This document shows, piece after piece, positions 1 to 8,883 of a stretch of 64,000 bases of DNA (positions are counted from its first letter, which is position 1; every line of letters starts with the position of its first letter). Below the pieces are notes generated by a model, which saw nothing but the letters and a program-made list of their open reading frames with translations, searched no databases and was not told where the DNA came from. The stretch lies in the NCBI GenBank assembly GCA_034401135.1, contig JAWZSP010000004.1:310001-374000 (forward strand). Direction: 5' to 3'. A program made the translations under genes and the position numbers. The DNA is from Volutella citrinella. Lineage: Eukaryota > Ascomycota > Sordariomycetes > Hypocreales > Nectriaceae.

Positions 1-871
1 GCTCGACTGAGTCTACGAGTGCCCGCTCGTGGATGCACATCATGTTCTCCGACAGCCCCGAGATATCAGCAAGCACATGGTCAGTCTCTGCGGGCGAACT
101 ACAGTTCTCTGTCGCATTTCCATTTGCTGCGACGTCAGTCACGGTCGTGAATAAGAGGTCCAAGGGAGAGCCCAAGGAGCTCTCGGTTGCCCTGAAGGAC
201 GAAAATGTACAGGTCTCTGCTCTTCCTATGCGGCAACGGGTGCAACTAAATCCCAAGTCCGCATCGACATTACTCAAGATGCCGGGAAGAAGGTACAATT
301 CAGGTCTGCGCGCGAGGACGGTGGAGAGAGGAAGGAAGATCGTTGGAGTGCGAAACCGATTCTGAAGAAGATCCCAAACAACCTCTGGGGACGCTATGAT
401 GCTAGACGCGATCCTGCGATCATGAGCAACGGGATCGCATCTCTGCTTAACGTTCCAAGTGCCACAGGCAGTGTTGGGCTGGCCATGGGACTGACCCTCC
501 AGCCTCCGCTGCCGTCCATGTCAAAGGACCTCGTGAAAAAGTTCAACATCATCAAGGATCTGCCCAAGCGGGTGCAGGACAAAGGGTTTGAGTGGAAGGG
601 CGAGAACGAGGAGGCAAGTGGGCGATGGAGTCCAAGGGAGGAGCAAAAGGACGCGGAGGGAGGGATGAGTGTGCAGTGGAAACGAGTCAAGGATCTCTGG
701 GGTACCGAGGAGACTGAGAAGAGGGCGATTAACGTTGTTGGCCTTTGGACGCAGAAAATGGGATGGGCTGCAGACAAGGGCACGGCATCAGGAGGAACGA
801 GGCCCAAGGAGTTGTTGCGGCGGTTCGACAGCGTGGTTCCAGCCGCGCCGATGATTGCTGTCGGTGCGTAG
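1..871 (+). CDS. 3' end of a DUF6603-like protein gene (5' partial, frame unresolved)
   Basis: The last part of a gene that begins outside the window. The final exon reads openly to a TAG at 869-871. It contains a VRIDITQ beta-strand-like stretch, a LWGRYD motif (about 386-405), then SLLN and a GLTLQPP segment. From memory, this order (ITQ, LW-x-YD, SLL, MG-x-x-L-x-PP) resembles the C-terminal end of large fungal and bacterial DUF6603 proteins, whose function is unknown. The upstream part (33 to about 210) is open in a different frame (FSVAFPFAATSV, KELSVALKDEN), so a short intron or a frameshift must lie between about 205 and 290. I found no phase-compatible GT-AG pair that I trust. The C-terminal half is basic and charged with no further motif. 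Confidence 0.5.
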
Positions 872-2186
872 ACAAGAAATTCGTCTGGAAGGCTCGACGC
901 ACTGGACTTCCCCATTCCAGGCGGTAATCTGCAGCACAGAATATATTAGGTAAGGTAAGGTAAGGTACCTTACACTGTGGTGGGAAAGCTGATCCCTGTG
1001 CACTTGGATCTTGAAATCTTAGCATAATAAAGCGATTGGACAAGCTCGAGTCAATTCTAGCCTGTGCCTGTGCCTGAGCTGGTGCTTGCGTGCGACATCC
1101 GGTTCTTGCGTGAGACCCCACGCGCGCCCTGCCAAACGGAGGGGAGCCGATCGCGGGGTCGACAGGTAACCCCCATCCGATGCGCACACTCCAGCACGCG
1201 ACGATGTTTTCATATGCCGTACAGCTTATGATGCGTGGCATCTTGGATGTTCCGAAGGTGTGGCGGTGTGTGCAAGTGGAAACGGCCTGCGAACTCCGTG
1301 TGCGCCTCAGTGATGCCCAACGAACGTGGCTCCGTCACTCGGGCTGCTGGAGCCATGCCACATGGCCCAATAGCAGGGTGCGTGTGTCTGATCTTGATAT
1401 GTCACAACGGATTAAGCATCAAGCACTAGGACTTTGGGAGGCGCAGGCGTTGTTCTGTCACCCGGCAGGAATGTTCAGTTAATCGCCAAGCTGATTCGCC
1501 TGGCAGCTGAGCCGGACCCATATGTCCCCCCTCCCGAGCTTCACTGCCATGGCCGACGGGATGAGCAGTTGAGCATGTTGAGCGCCCGAGGGCCAGGGCG
1601 CAGGGCGGCCCACACACTTGACTGGAGAGGTGTGCCTGGCAATGTCGTGCGAGACTAAGTGCTATTAATGTATTGGTGCAGGGCGGACGTGGTGAAGCCC
1701 ACCTCACTTACAGCTCCCAGCGGCACCTTACCGCGATTCTTTGACGCATGATTCGGAATGGCATGCGCAATGAGGAATCAAGCATCGCGAGGACTATTGC
1801 ACCATTGCATTCTGCCATCAACTGTGCCTCGTCTCAAGCTTGACTGACGCGGCCTCAACCGCCCAGCTAGCCCATGCACGACCCGATCAACTCACTCAGC
1901 TTAAAGGCCAATGGGACCCATCGGGCGGTCAGCAGCGCAAGCAGAACAAGCACCAAGCCGACCCTCGCCCAGGAAGGGGGGATTGATGGCCTCTCACAAA
2001 ATGCTGTGTTTCTGCTCTCGCCCACCCGGCTCCTCTCTTCATCTGCCTTTTCTTCTGCCTCTTTTCTTGTGGCATTCTTCCCTTACACAACACCTCCTCC
2101 TGGTTGCGAGACAAGCGGACCGACAGCAACACGCGGCCAGTTCGTCGTTTCCCAATCTCCAGCCCAGTCTCGGACCTGGCACAAAT
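872..2186. other. Intergenic region upstream of the zinc-motif gene
   Basis: About 1.3 kb with no supported gene; the short ORFs lack splice partners or family motifs. It contains a pentanucleotide repeat at 948-967. Most of it is probably promoter and 5' leader for the plus-strand gene that starts near 2187. Confidence 0.5.
948..967 (+). repeat. AGGTA pentanucleotide repeat, 4 copies
   Basis: Four perfect tandem AGGTA units are directly followed by CCTTAC, so the right edge forms a small inverted repeat (AAGGTACCTT). Simple GGTAA arrays of this kind are scattered through filamentous ascomycete intergenic DNA. Confidence 0.85.
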
Positions 2187-3767
2187 ATGGAAAACTACCA
2201 GTTCAGTGGCGGCGGTGGCGACCGGGCCGCACAAGGCCCGTTGGGCCCCCCATCCTCCTCAGCCCGATATGATGCAGGCCGTCAGGGGCAGCCAGGCCAC
2301 GTCCCCGCCTACAATCTTGCCCCTCACATTCGCCAAGAGCACAACATCGAGCCTCACATCGAGTGGCCCGGAGCCGCAGATCCTGCTCTCAATGGTGATG
2401 ACGATTGGGACACATCCGGGGCTCCTAAACGCCTCCAATCGCGCAGGCCAGAGCCTCAGCCCTACCTAGTAGGGCCGACGAACCAGAGGAAAAGAGTCGA
2501 CATTCGTCGCCGAACTGCCCCAGCCATCCCGGCCATCATCCCCCTGACCGTCATCTCCCCAGACCAAAGCACCAGCGGCTTCTCCAACAAGGACTTCGAA
2601 TCAAGCTGCAACTATTGCCTCTTCTACGTCTTCGGCTTCCGGGACATCCACAGCACCTGCCGGGAGCCCAAAGACTCGCTCGCCCCCCTCACGGGGCACT
2701 GTTTTACACACCATGGCTTCCACGGAGGAACCGGAGGCAAAAATAAGCGAAAAGGGAACAATAAGAGGAGTAAGAACTACATTGCTCTGTGCCCGAGAGA
2801 CGCTCCAGGGAATGGGTCGACTGGGAGATGTACAGATTGTGACGACATTGACAATTGGTCCGAGAACGATGCTCGGCTCTTCGACAACAGCCATGACGGC
2901 ATGGCCTTGTGTCGCCGCTGCTTGTTCCGGTTCCCAACCAGGCTGCTTCTGTACCAGCACTTGAAGGACGAGCAACTCTGCGAGTCCAACGAAAAGCTTC
3001 CACAGTGCCAGAAGGCGAGGATCTTCTCCGAGGCCTTTTTCCCAGGCCAAGACCCCGTCATCTTGTTTATTCCGCCTGCCGACACGCTCCAAGGCTTCAA
3101 GCTACACAAATGTACAGACAAATGTACCCGTCGCCAGCTGCCCAAGGTCCGTTCTGATGCAGGGCAGCATCCCGGGTTCCAGCTGAATCAACAGCTAGGC
3201 ATTCGCGAGCAGCCGACCACAGGCTTTTGGAATGGCACTAATTACCCAAACTCAGTCGGCTCCGCACCATCTGGCGCAATGATGTCACCGCCATTCAGTG
3301 TTGACCCATCCGTGTCTTCGTTCGACCCGACACAATGGAGTTACTCCCAATATTATGCGCCTAGCATCAATAGCGAGACAACCTTCGCTAGCCAAGGCGA
3401 CTATACGTACCCAGCATACCCACAGGCGGCTTATTTCACCAACTTGGCCCAGTGTGACGATGTCGGCTCACACTTTTCTCTGTCCCAGCAGGGGTCAATC
3501 ACTGGGCGACAAACCACCTACTTCGAGCCCCAAACAGTGCAGCAGACCCCAGTCGACACAGGTAACGCCTATGGCGTTGGGCCCGAGTCGTCGCATGGCC
3601 AGCTTGGAATACCATATACCACTCTCGAATGGATGTCCGTCACGAACACCCTCGAGGCAACGCTCGCAACTGGCAGCGGGGACGGGAGTGGTTCCAAGCA
3701 GCAGGAAATCATGGATCAAATGGCCAACATTGACAGTGTCTTTAACAAACCTAGTGGGAGCTCCTAA
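2187..3767 (+). CDS. Putative Cys/His-rich zinc-binding protein, possibly a transcription factor
   Basis: An unspliced gene of 526 aa from ATG 2187 (context caaatATGG). The open frame extends to an upstream ATG at 1911, but that 92-residue extension looks like translated leader, so 2187 is preferred. The N-terminal 120 residues are Gly/Pro/Gln-rich and disordered. A central Cys-rich part has CNYC (residues 141-144), HCFTHH, CTDC and a C-x2-C-x16-H-x6-C element at about 242-269, which resembles a degenerate C2H2 or C2HC finger. Next come KCTDKC and a Gln/Ser/Tyr-rich C-terminal half with no motifs. This layout (disordered flanks around finger-like clusters) suggests a nucleic-acid or protein-binding regulator, but I do not recognise a named family. 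Function is inference. Confidence 0.72.
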   Translation: MENYQFSGGGGDRAAQGPLGPPSSSARYDAGRQGQPGHVPAYNLAPHIRQEHNIEPHIEWPGAADPALNGDDDWDTSGAPKRLQSRRPEPQPYLVGPTNQRKRVDIRRRTAPAIPAIIPLTVISPDQSTSGFSNKDFESSCNYCLFYVFGFRDIHSTCREPKDSLAPLTGHCFTHHGFHGGTGGKNKRKGNNKRSKNYIALCPRDAPGNGSTGRCTDCDDIDNWSENDARLFDNSHDGMALCRRCLFRFPTRLLLYQHLKDEQLCESNEKLPQCQKARIFSEAFFPGQDPVILFIPPADTLQGFKLHKCTDKCTRRQLPKVRSDAGQHPGFQLNQQLGIREQPTTGFWNGTNYPNSVGSAPSGAMMSPPFSVDPSVSSFDPTQWSYSQYYAPSINSETTFASQGDYTYPAYPQAAYFTNLAQCDDVGSHFSLSQQGSITGRQTTYFEPQTVQQTPVDTGNAYGVGPESSHGQLGIPYTTLEWMSVTNTLEATLATGSGDGSGSKQQEIMDQMANIDSVFNKPSGSS

Positions 3768-3879
3768 TCTAGAACTGGTTTGGAGCTGCTCGGAGCGCTG
3801 GAGCCCGGTGGTGTGGCGGATCTGTTGCGTGTACCAGATTGTTTTACACGGCGCGGATATTTGCACAAAACGTCGGCTG

Positions 3880-4803
3880 TTATAGATCGACGGATAGGAT
3901 ACCAGTTTTTGTGTTTGCTTCAGAGATAGCTGCATTGATCATTGTCGTTTTTGCCATCCTCAAAGTCTCGCACTCAGAGTGAAGCACAAGGGCCCGCGAG
4001 GCCCAGGCAGCCACGAGCCACAAGACCATTGAGGGTATCTGCAGCAAGCCTCTCTCACCTGCCATGATGTCTTGGTATATCATCTCGTCGCCTTGGTATG
4101 TTGCTTCTTCCCTGCCATGACCAGCATGGATATGGCCGAACACTACCGCCCGCGGTCGAGTCCGAGCGACTTCTCTAGTCAAATGCGGGCAGCCGTTTCC
4201 CTCGAGGTCAAGGTAACCTCGCGGGGGCCCGTGTATAAGAACAATGTCCGTCCCATCGGGCACGATGCCATCCCAGACGTCACGGGTAGGCGGGTACTGG
4301 AATGCAAAGTTGCCACAGAGGGGCGTCCAAGGCGATCCAAACACCGTCAGATTGCGACCGTTGGAGAACTCAAGGGTTCTGGACGAGTTGTTGAGATAGA
4401 CGAGGTCGTGCCAGTCTAGGTTTACTCTGGACTTGCCCTCCATCCTAGATATTTCTTCGAACGAGCGTGCTACGTATTCGGGATCGAGCAGTCTGTCGTG
4501 ATTGCCTGCAATGACGACCTTGTACTTGTGTGGCAGCGAGGCCAGCCAATCCAGCTGGGCCTGCAGAGCCTCAAAAGTGCCTCTGTGAGTCAGATCGCCA
4601 GCATGGAGGAGAAAATCGCCATCGGGAACTTCAGGCTGGGTCTCGTGTGTGTCGGAAATACAAACGACGGTGATGGGATTCGTCGGTCGCTGGGGAGCAG
4701 TGGCGGGGCGGCGCTGGTGAAGCTATCGCGCGACGAAGGCCGTGGGATCAAGACGAAAGCGCTGCAATGGGGTTGGCGTCCACGCATGCAGGCTCGAGCA
4801 CAT
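3880..4803 (-). CDS. Calcineurin-like metallophosphoesterase with an in-frame TAG
   Basis: The reading frame from ATG 4803 to the stop at 3880 would encode about 307 aa. It carries the dinuclear-metal phosphoesterase motifs in order: SDTHE (D-x-H), GDLTHRG (GD-x-x), GNHD, HGPP and GHIHAGHG. The C-terminus TTMINAA...ILSVDL is also typical of the fungal cytosolic relatives of UPF0046/MPPED proteins. One codon is a TAG (plus-strand cta, 4723-4725), between the leader segment RFRLDPTAFVAR and the catalytic domain. No ATG follows it until 4443, after the D-x-H, GD and NHD motifs. The leader itself looks like family sequence, so this is probably a real gene broken by one nonsense codon, unless an unrecognised intron removes it. 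No phase-compatible GT-AG intron of normal size was found. The substrate is unknown. Confidence 0.75.
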
Positions 4804-5556
4804 GAGCCTTCACGTAAAAAAAATGGCTCAAGGAGAAGAGCCTCGGGCGCGGCTGAAAAGGAAACTGCAGAGATGCGAGCCCGGGCAAGAACCAACAACC
4901 TACAGTGTGTAAGACAGTGCAAGTACTGTCGGGCGGCTACAACAGTTGTTGGCTCAGGACAAGGCTAAACTCGCATAACAATACGGGAGAAGCTGCTTCC
5001 ACCGTCCTGTGAAGCTTCCGATACTACTCACAGCTGTCTATTGAGCACCTTGAAGCGACACCATCCTCCATTGACAGCCCACCGCACCGAGAACCTGCCT
5101 ACGATCCTGGCCTAGAGCCTACACCCCGGCTCGCCTTCGTTCCGCCGCTCCTCTACCTCGCCTCCAAACGGCCGAATAAACCAGCAATCATCCTTTCACG
5201 ATCCATTGGTGCTCGCTCACGATGTGTCGGGTGAAGTAGGGACACAGGGCGCATCAACAAGAAGGCGGAGTGTGCAGAAACGGCGCTGCCTCCGACTCTA
5301 AAGACCCACGATTCGACACTGGGACATTGACAAGCGCGACTTTACTTCTCAAGATCGAGCATACAGTGTCGGTCTTCATCACTACTCGCAAAAGAGCGTC
5401 TTGGTATGGAGTCGTCATATTCACTTCGCGCATCAGCTCAACGTCACGTTGGCTGTCAGAAACAGGCAATGTGCTCCGAGGGTTCCCTCCCAAGATCGTT
5501 CAATGGGTATTCTATTCGTGCCTCATCCGTTCGTTTCCATCTTGAACCTATTATTT
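4804..5556. other. Intergenic region between ferric reductase 3' end and phosphoesterase 5' end
   Basis: About 750 bp. It should hold the terminator side of the reductase gene and the promoter of the minus-strand phosphoesterase. The short ORFs (for example 5270-5545 plus) have no motif and no splice partners. I see no gene here. Confidence 0.5.
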
Positions 5557-7930
5557 CTACCAGCTAAAGCTCTCATCGGCGAGCACAAACGCGCGACACC
5601 CGGCCCCTGCTCGTCCCAGCTCCGTCGCCGCCATTCGCACGTCATCCGCCATGCCGTGCGGCCCAGACACGATGATACCAACACATCCCTTGTCTCCGTC
5701 GCGAGCATTGAGCTCTTCTCGAACGATTGATGCTATATCTAGGCGCTCGCCCACGCTAGTGACCACATCGACGCCCGTAGGCAGATTGGACAGGAAGCCC
5801 GAGCATTCGGTTTGGAGGCTAGGGTTTCGGATGCCCCAGTACAGCCGTGCGGCTCGAGGTCCCTTCGACTCGAGGAGAGGGAGCACGGTCGTGATTCCTA
5901 CTCCGCCGACAATACAGACCAGTTTCGTGCAATGGGAGAGATCGGAGACGGTCTTGGAAGGGTACGAGCCCTCGATGACCACGGGGAGAGAGATGGAAGT
6001 ACCCGCAGACGCAAGCTTGTTTGCAATCAGTCGAGTAATGCCCGACTGAGCCCGAATGAGGAACGTAGCCCTATGTGTTGGGCCACTGTGACCAGCAACC
6101 TGCGCGACGGGCCTCGAGGTAGATTGAGCGCCAGTCTTCTCTCCCTCTGTTGCCTTTCCGCTGTCGGACTCGCTGAGATCACTGGACTGGGTGTCTGGCA
6201 GCGCAAACGACGATGCGACAGAGAACGGGTGCGTTTCCCAGAAGCGCCAAGACAGCGTCCAGAAGCACAGGTACACAACGCCATGGACATGGGCGCCGTC
6301 AATCTCAATGCGCATGTAGTCGCCATCCGAACCTTGAACGGCAGACACAACGGCAGTCCTGGAGCCATTGGCAGCCATTCTCGCAAGCCGCCACAGCCGC
6401 TCCACGGTCCAGATGCCCGCGGCGGCGAACATCCAGATCTCGTAGCCCCAGTTGTAGGTGTAGCAGAACCAGATGTGATAGTAGTACCCGATGAGGAAGA
6501 TGAGTGCCAGGGCTTGGTGAGATATGAGGAATACTTCGTAGGCCTTCTGCCGCACGATGTGGAGTGACATGGGCAGCATGGCTACCGCGGCGACGGTGGC
6601 AACGATGCCCCAGATCTGTCAATTGTCAGCTTGTCCCGATGATAGTTGAGGGTTCCTTCAACATACCCAGTACAACCGGATTATCTCTTCACCATAGCTT
6701 CCCAGGTACACATAGTAAGCGAGGAGCATAACGGAGTGCAGGGCCGTGTGGAAGATGGCCCAGTACCCGAGCCAGCGGTGCAGCAGCAGAAACGTGCTGT
6801 GGTCCCAGTCGGTGAGGTACAGAAGCACATTGTTACGGGCCGAGAAGACGAATAGCGCAACCGCGTTCCCCATGGCCATATTGCCCGCGCGGTTCCCGAT
6901 GACGCTTATTTCCTGCTCACGGAGGCTGCCGAAGCTGCTCTGTGGCTGGATAGTGTGGATTGGGGCAATGAGGAAGATGGCGTTGAGGAAGCTGATGATA
7001 ATGATGTACATGGTCTGGCCCCGCGTGGGCATGAGACCTCCGCCGGCGTATTTGAAGACGGGAGAGCGGTGGCTCTTACCGAAGAGGGGGGGTAGGACGA
7101 ATAGCGAGTTGACCCAGGTCCATGTCCGGCTTCGGTCGAGGGCGGGGATGAAGCGCAGGAGGGAGATGAAGACGGGGAGGAAGAGGGCGACCAGCAGGAG
7201 AGCGATACTGTTGGTGACTTGTTAGCTTAGAGACATACTTCCTAGATATAGGGATTGGCACTAACGTGTATGTAGAATGGCCCTTCTCGTTGATCTCAAA
7301 GGAGCTCATGCCGTTGTACTGCTTCTGCCAGTCTTTGGCGGCGACAACGCTCGTGACATTGAGTGGTTCCTTGCGCACCACAACTGGCAGCGGGCTGTCT
7401 GTGGCCTCCTTCCCGTGACCTTCCTGAGACGCGGAGCTACCGCCGTGTCTCTTGCGGTGGTGACCACTCGAAGCCGTCTCGTTCAGAGAGTGCCCGCTGC
7501 GCACAGCTTCCTCGTCATCCCGCGCCGCCCGCAGTGCCTCGGCGTACGAGGCAACAGGCTTGTACTTCTCATTGGAGACGGTGCCGGTGCCCAAGTGGCC
7601 CTTCCAGTAGTTCTCGAGGACGTCGAGGGGCGGCTGGCCGTGGGTGCTGCAGTACGTGTCGATGCACAGCGCCATGGTGCGGAGGAAGACGCGGTCGCTC
7701 ACGTAGCACTCGGGGGGGGTGGTGCCCCCGCCGTGGTGGCCGCCGCCCGAGGAGGATTCCTCATGAGGCGTGCAGGCGAGGGGGCAGTCCTTGATGGCTC
7801 CGCGGCAGGCGAATGCGCAGGTCGGGTCGTACATGGTCTTGCCGAAGCCGATGAGGCCGATGCCGTCTGCCAGGCCGGTGTCGACATGGCACAGCAAGGC
7901 GGCGACGAGGCCGACTTTCCGTAGCATCAT
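5557..7930 (-). CDS. Ferric-chelate reductase, FRE/NOX-type transmembrane flavocytochrome
   Basis: Exons 7266-7930, 6667-7207 and 5557-6615 give 754 aa, with introns of 58 and 51 bp in clean GT-AG phase. A signal peptide (residues 1-21) leads into a secreted Cys/His-rich domain with a GGGHHGGG stretch. The ferric-reductase membrane domain follows. The bis-heme histidine pairs are His365/His379 and His435/His449, each 14 residues apart. The FAD-binding motif HPFSVAS starts at residue 531, the NADPH-binding GGVGIT loop is near 639, and the chain ends in FSW, the aromatic terminus usual for this family. Known role: electrons pass from cytosolic NADPH through FAD and two hemes to reduce extracellular Fe3+ or Cu2+ for uptake. 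The neighbours are not iron genes. An about 85-residue Ser/Glu/Lys-rich insert between the FAD and NADPH lobes is probably a disordered loop. Confidence 0.93.
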
Positions 7931-8883
7931 GGTGCCGACTGTAGTTTCGCAGTTGTCTCAAAAGAGGTTGAGAGAGCAATGGATTGGTCCGCAATAGACT
8001 GTCAATCGCCAGCGATGGAAATGCACTCGGATGCAAGCGGACAACTGGAGGAGAAGCCCATCGCAAATGCCGGCAGTCCTCCTCTTAAAGCATCAGGCGA
8101 CGCTGGAAACACTGGTAACTCACAACTGCGAGCGCAACAATTTGTGAGGCTCGGCGACGATTGCCTCTGCGGGACCCATGGCCGCCAAGACTCGGTATCT
8201 TGCTCAAACACACTCAAAAGGCCTTGAGATGGTAAACCTGGCTCCCGTGATTGGCATCACCACTGTCTGGCTTCTCCGCTCTCTTCTATAGCGCGCCCAA
8301 TAAGCTTAAAACCATGCATGGCTAGCTGCTGTCATATGCGCACGCGAGTCCAGGGGCTTGGGTTCCCGATGGCGATGGGCGCGGCTCATGCTCCCGACTG
8401 GGTAACTCGCATCTGTTGTCGCTGCGAGCTCAAGAGGGAGGGCGATTTGCCGCCGGTTGGTGCGGCTACTTTCAAGGGCAAGGCTTTCAATTATAGTCCT
8501 CCAATCAGATTTTCAGTGTGAGGCCCGGTGAGTGTGCTCTTCATGTTACAGACGAGCAGGTTATGAGCTGGCTTGGCGCCTCTAGCTACGATACTCCACT
8601 CACTCGGGGCAATTCTCCAAAGCTGATTGCTAACATCAAATGGTTTAGTAATGATTATTCTAAGTATAAGATAGTACTAATAGTATTGCTCGCTATCGAT
8701 GGAACTTGATCGCAGAAAATGTTAGGGCATCAGTTGCTGGTCAGTCAGCGGTCATCACGAATATGGTCGCGCCCGCCGCAAAACCACCTTCCCCCACTCA
8801 CTCATTCACTTACTCAATCCCACTCACTCACTGCATCCTCTCACCCACTCACCCAATTCTTCCACCCACTTCCTGAGCTTGCA
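7931..8883. other. Intergenic region upstream of ferric reductase
   Basis: About 950 bp, including the reductase promoter at 7931 to about 8300. It contains an AT-rich patch at about 8620-8700 unlike the surrounding GC-rich DNA, and a CACTCA-type low-complexity run at about 8794-8870. No gene is supported. Confidence 0.5.
8794..8870. repeat. Degenerate CACTCA/CACCCA low-complexity tract
   Basis: A pyrimidine-biased run of imperfect CACTCA and CACCCA units lies just beyond the stop codon of the minus-strand lipase gene. It is probably a 3'-UTR or intergenic microsatellite. Confidence 0.7.

Noticed and set aside
8519..8709. Small ORFs in the AT-rich region upstream of the lipase 3' end
   Set aside because: Too short and motif-free; they arise by chance in AT-rich sequence.
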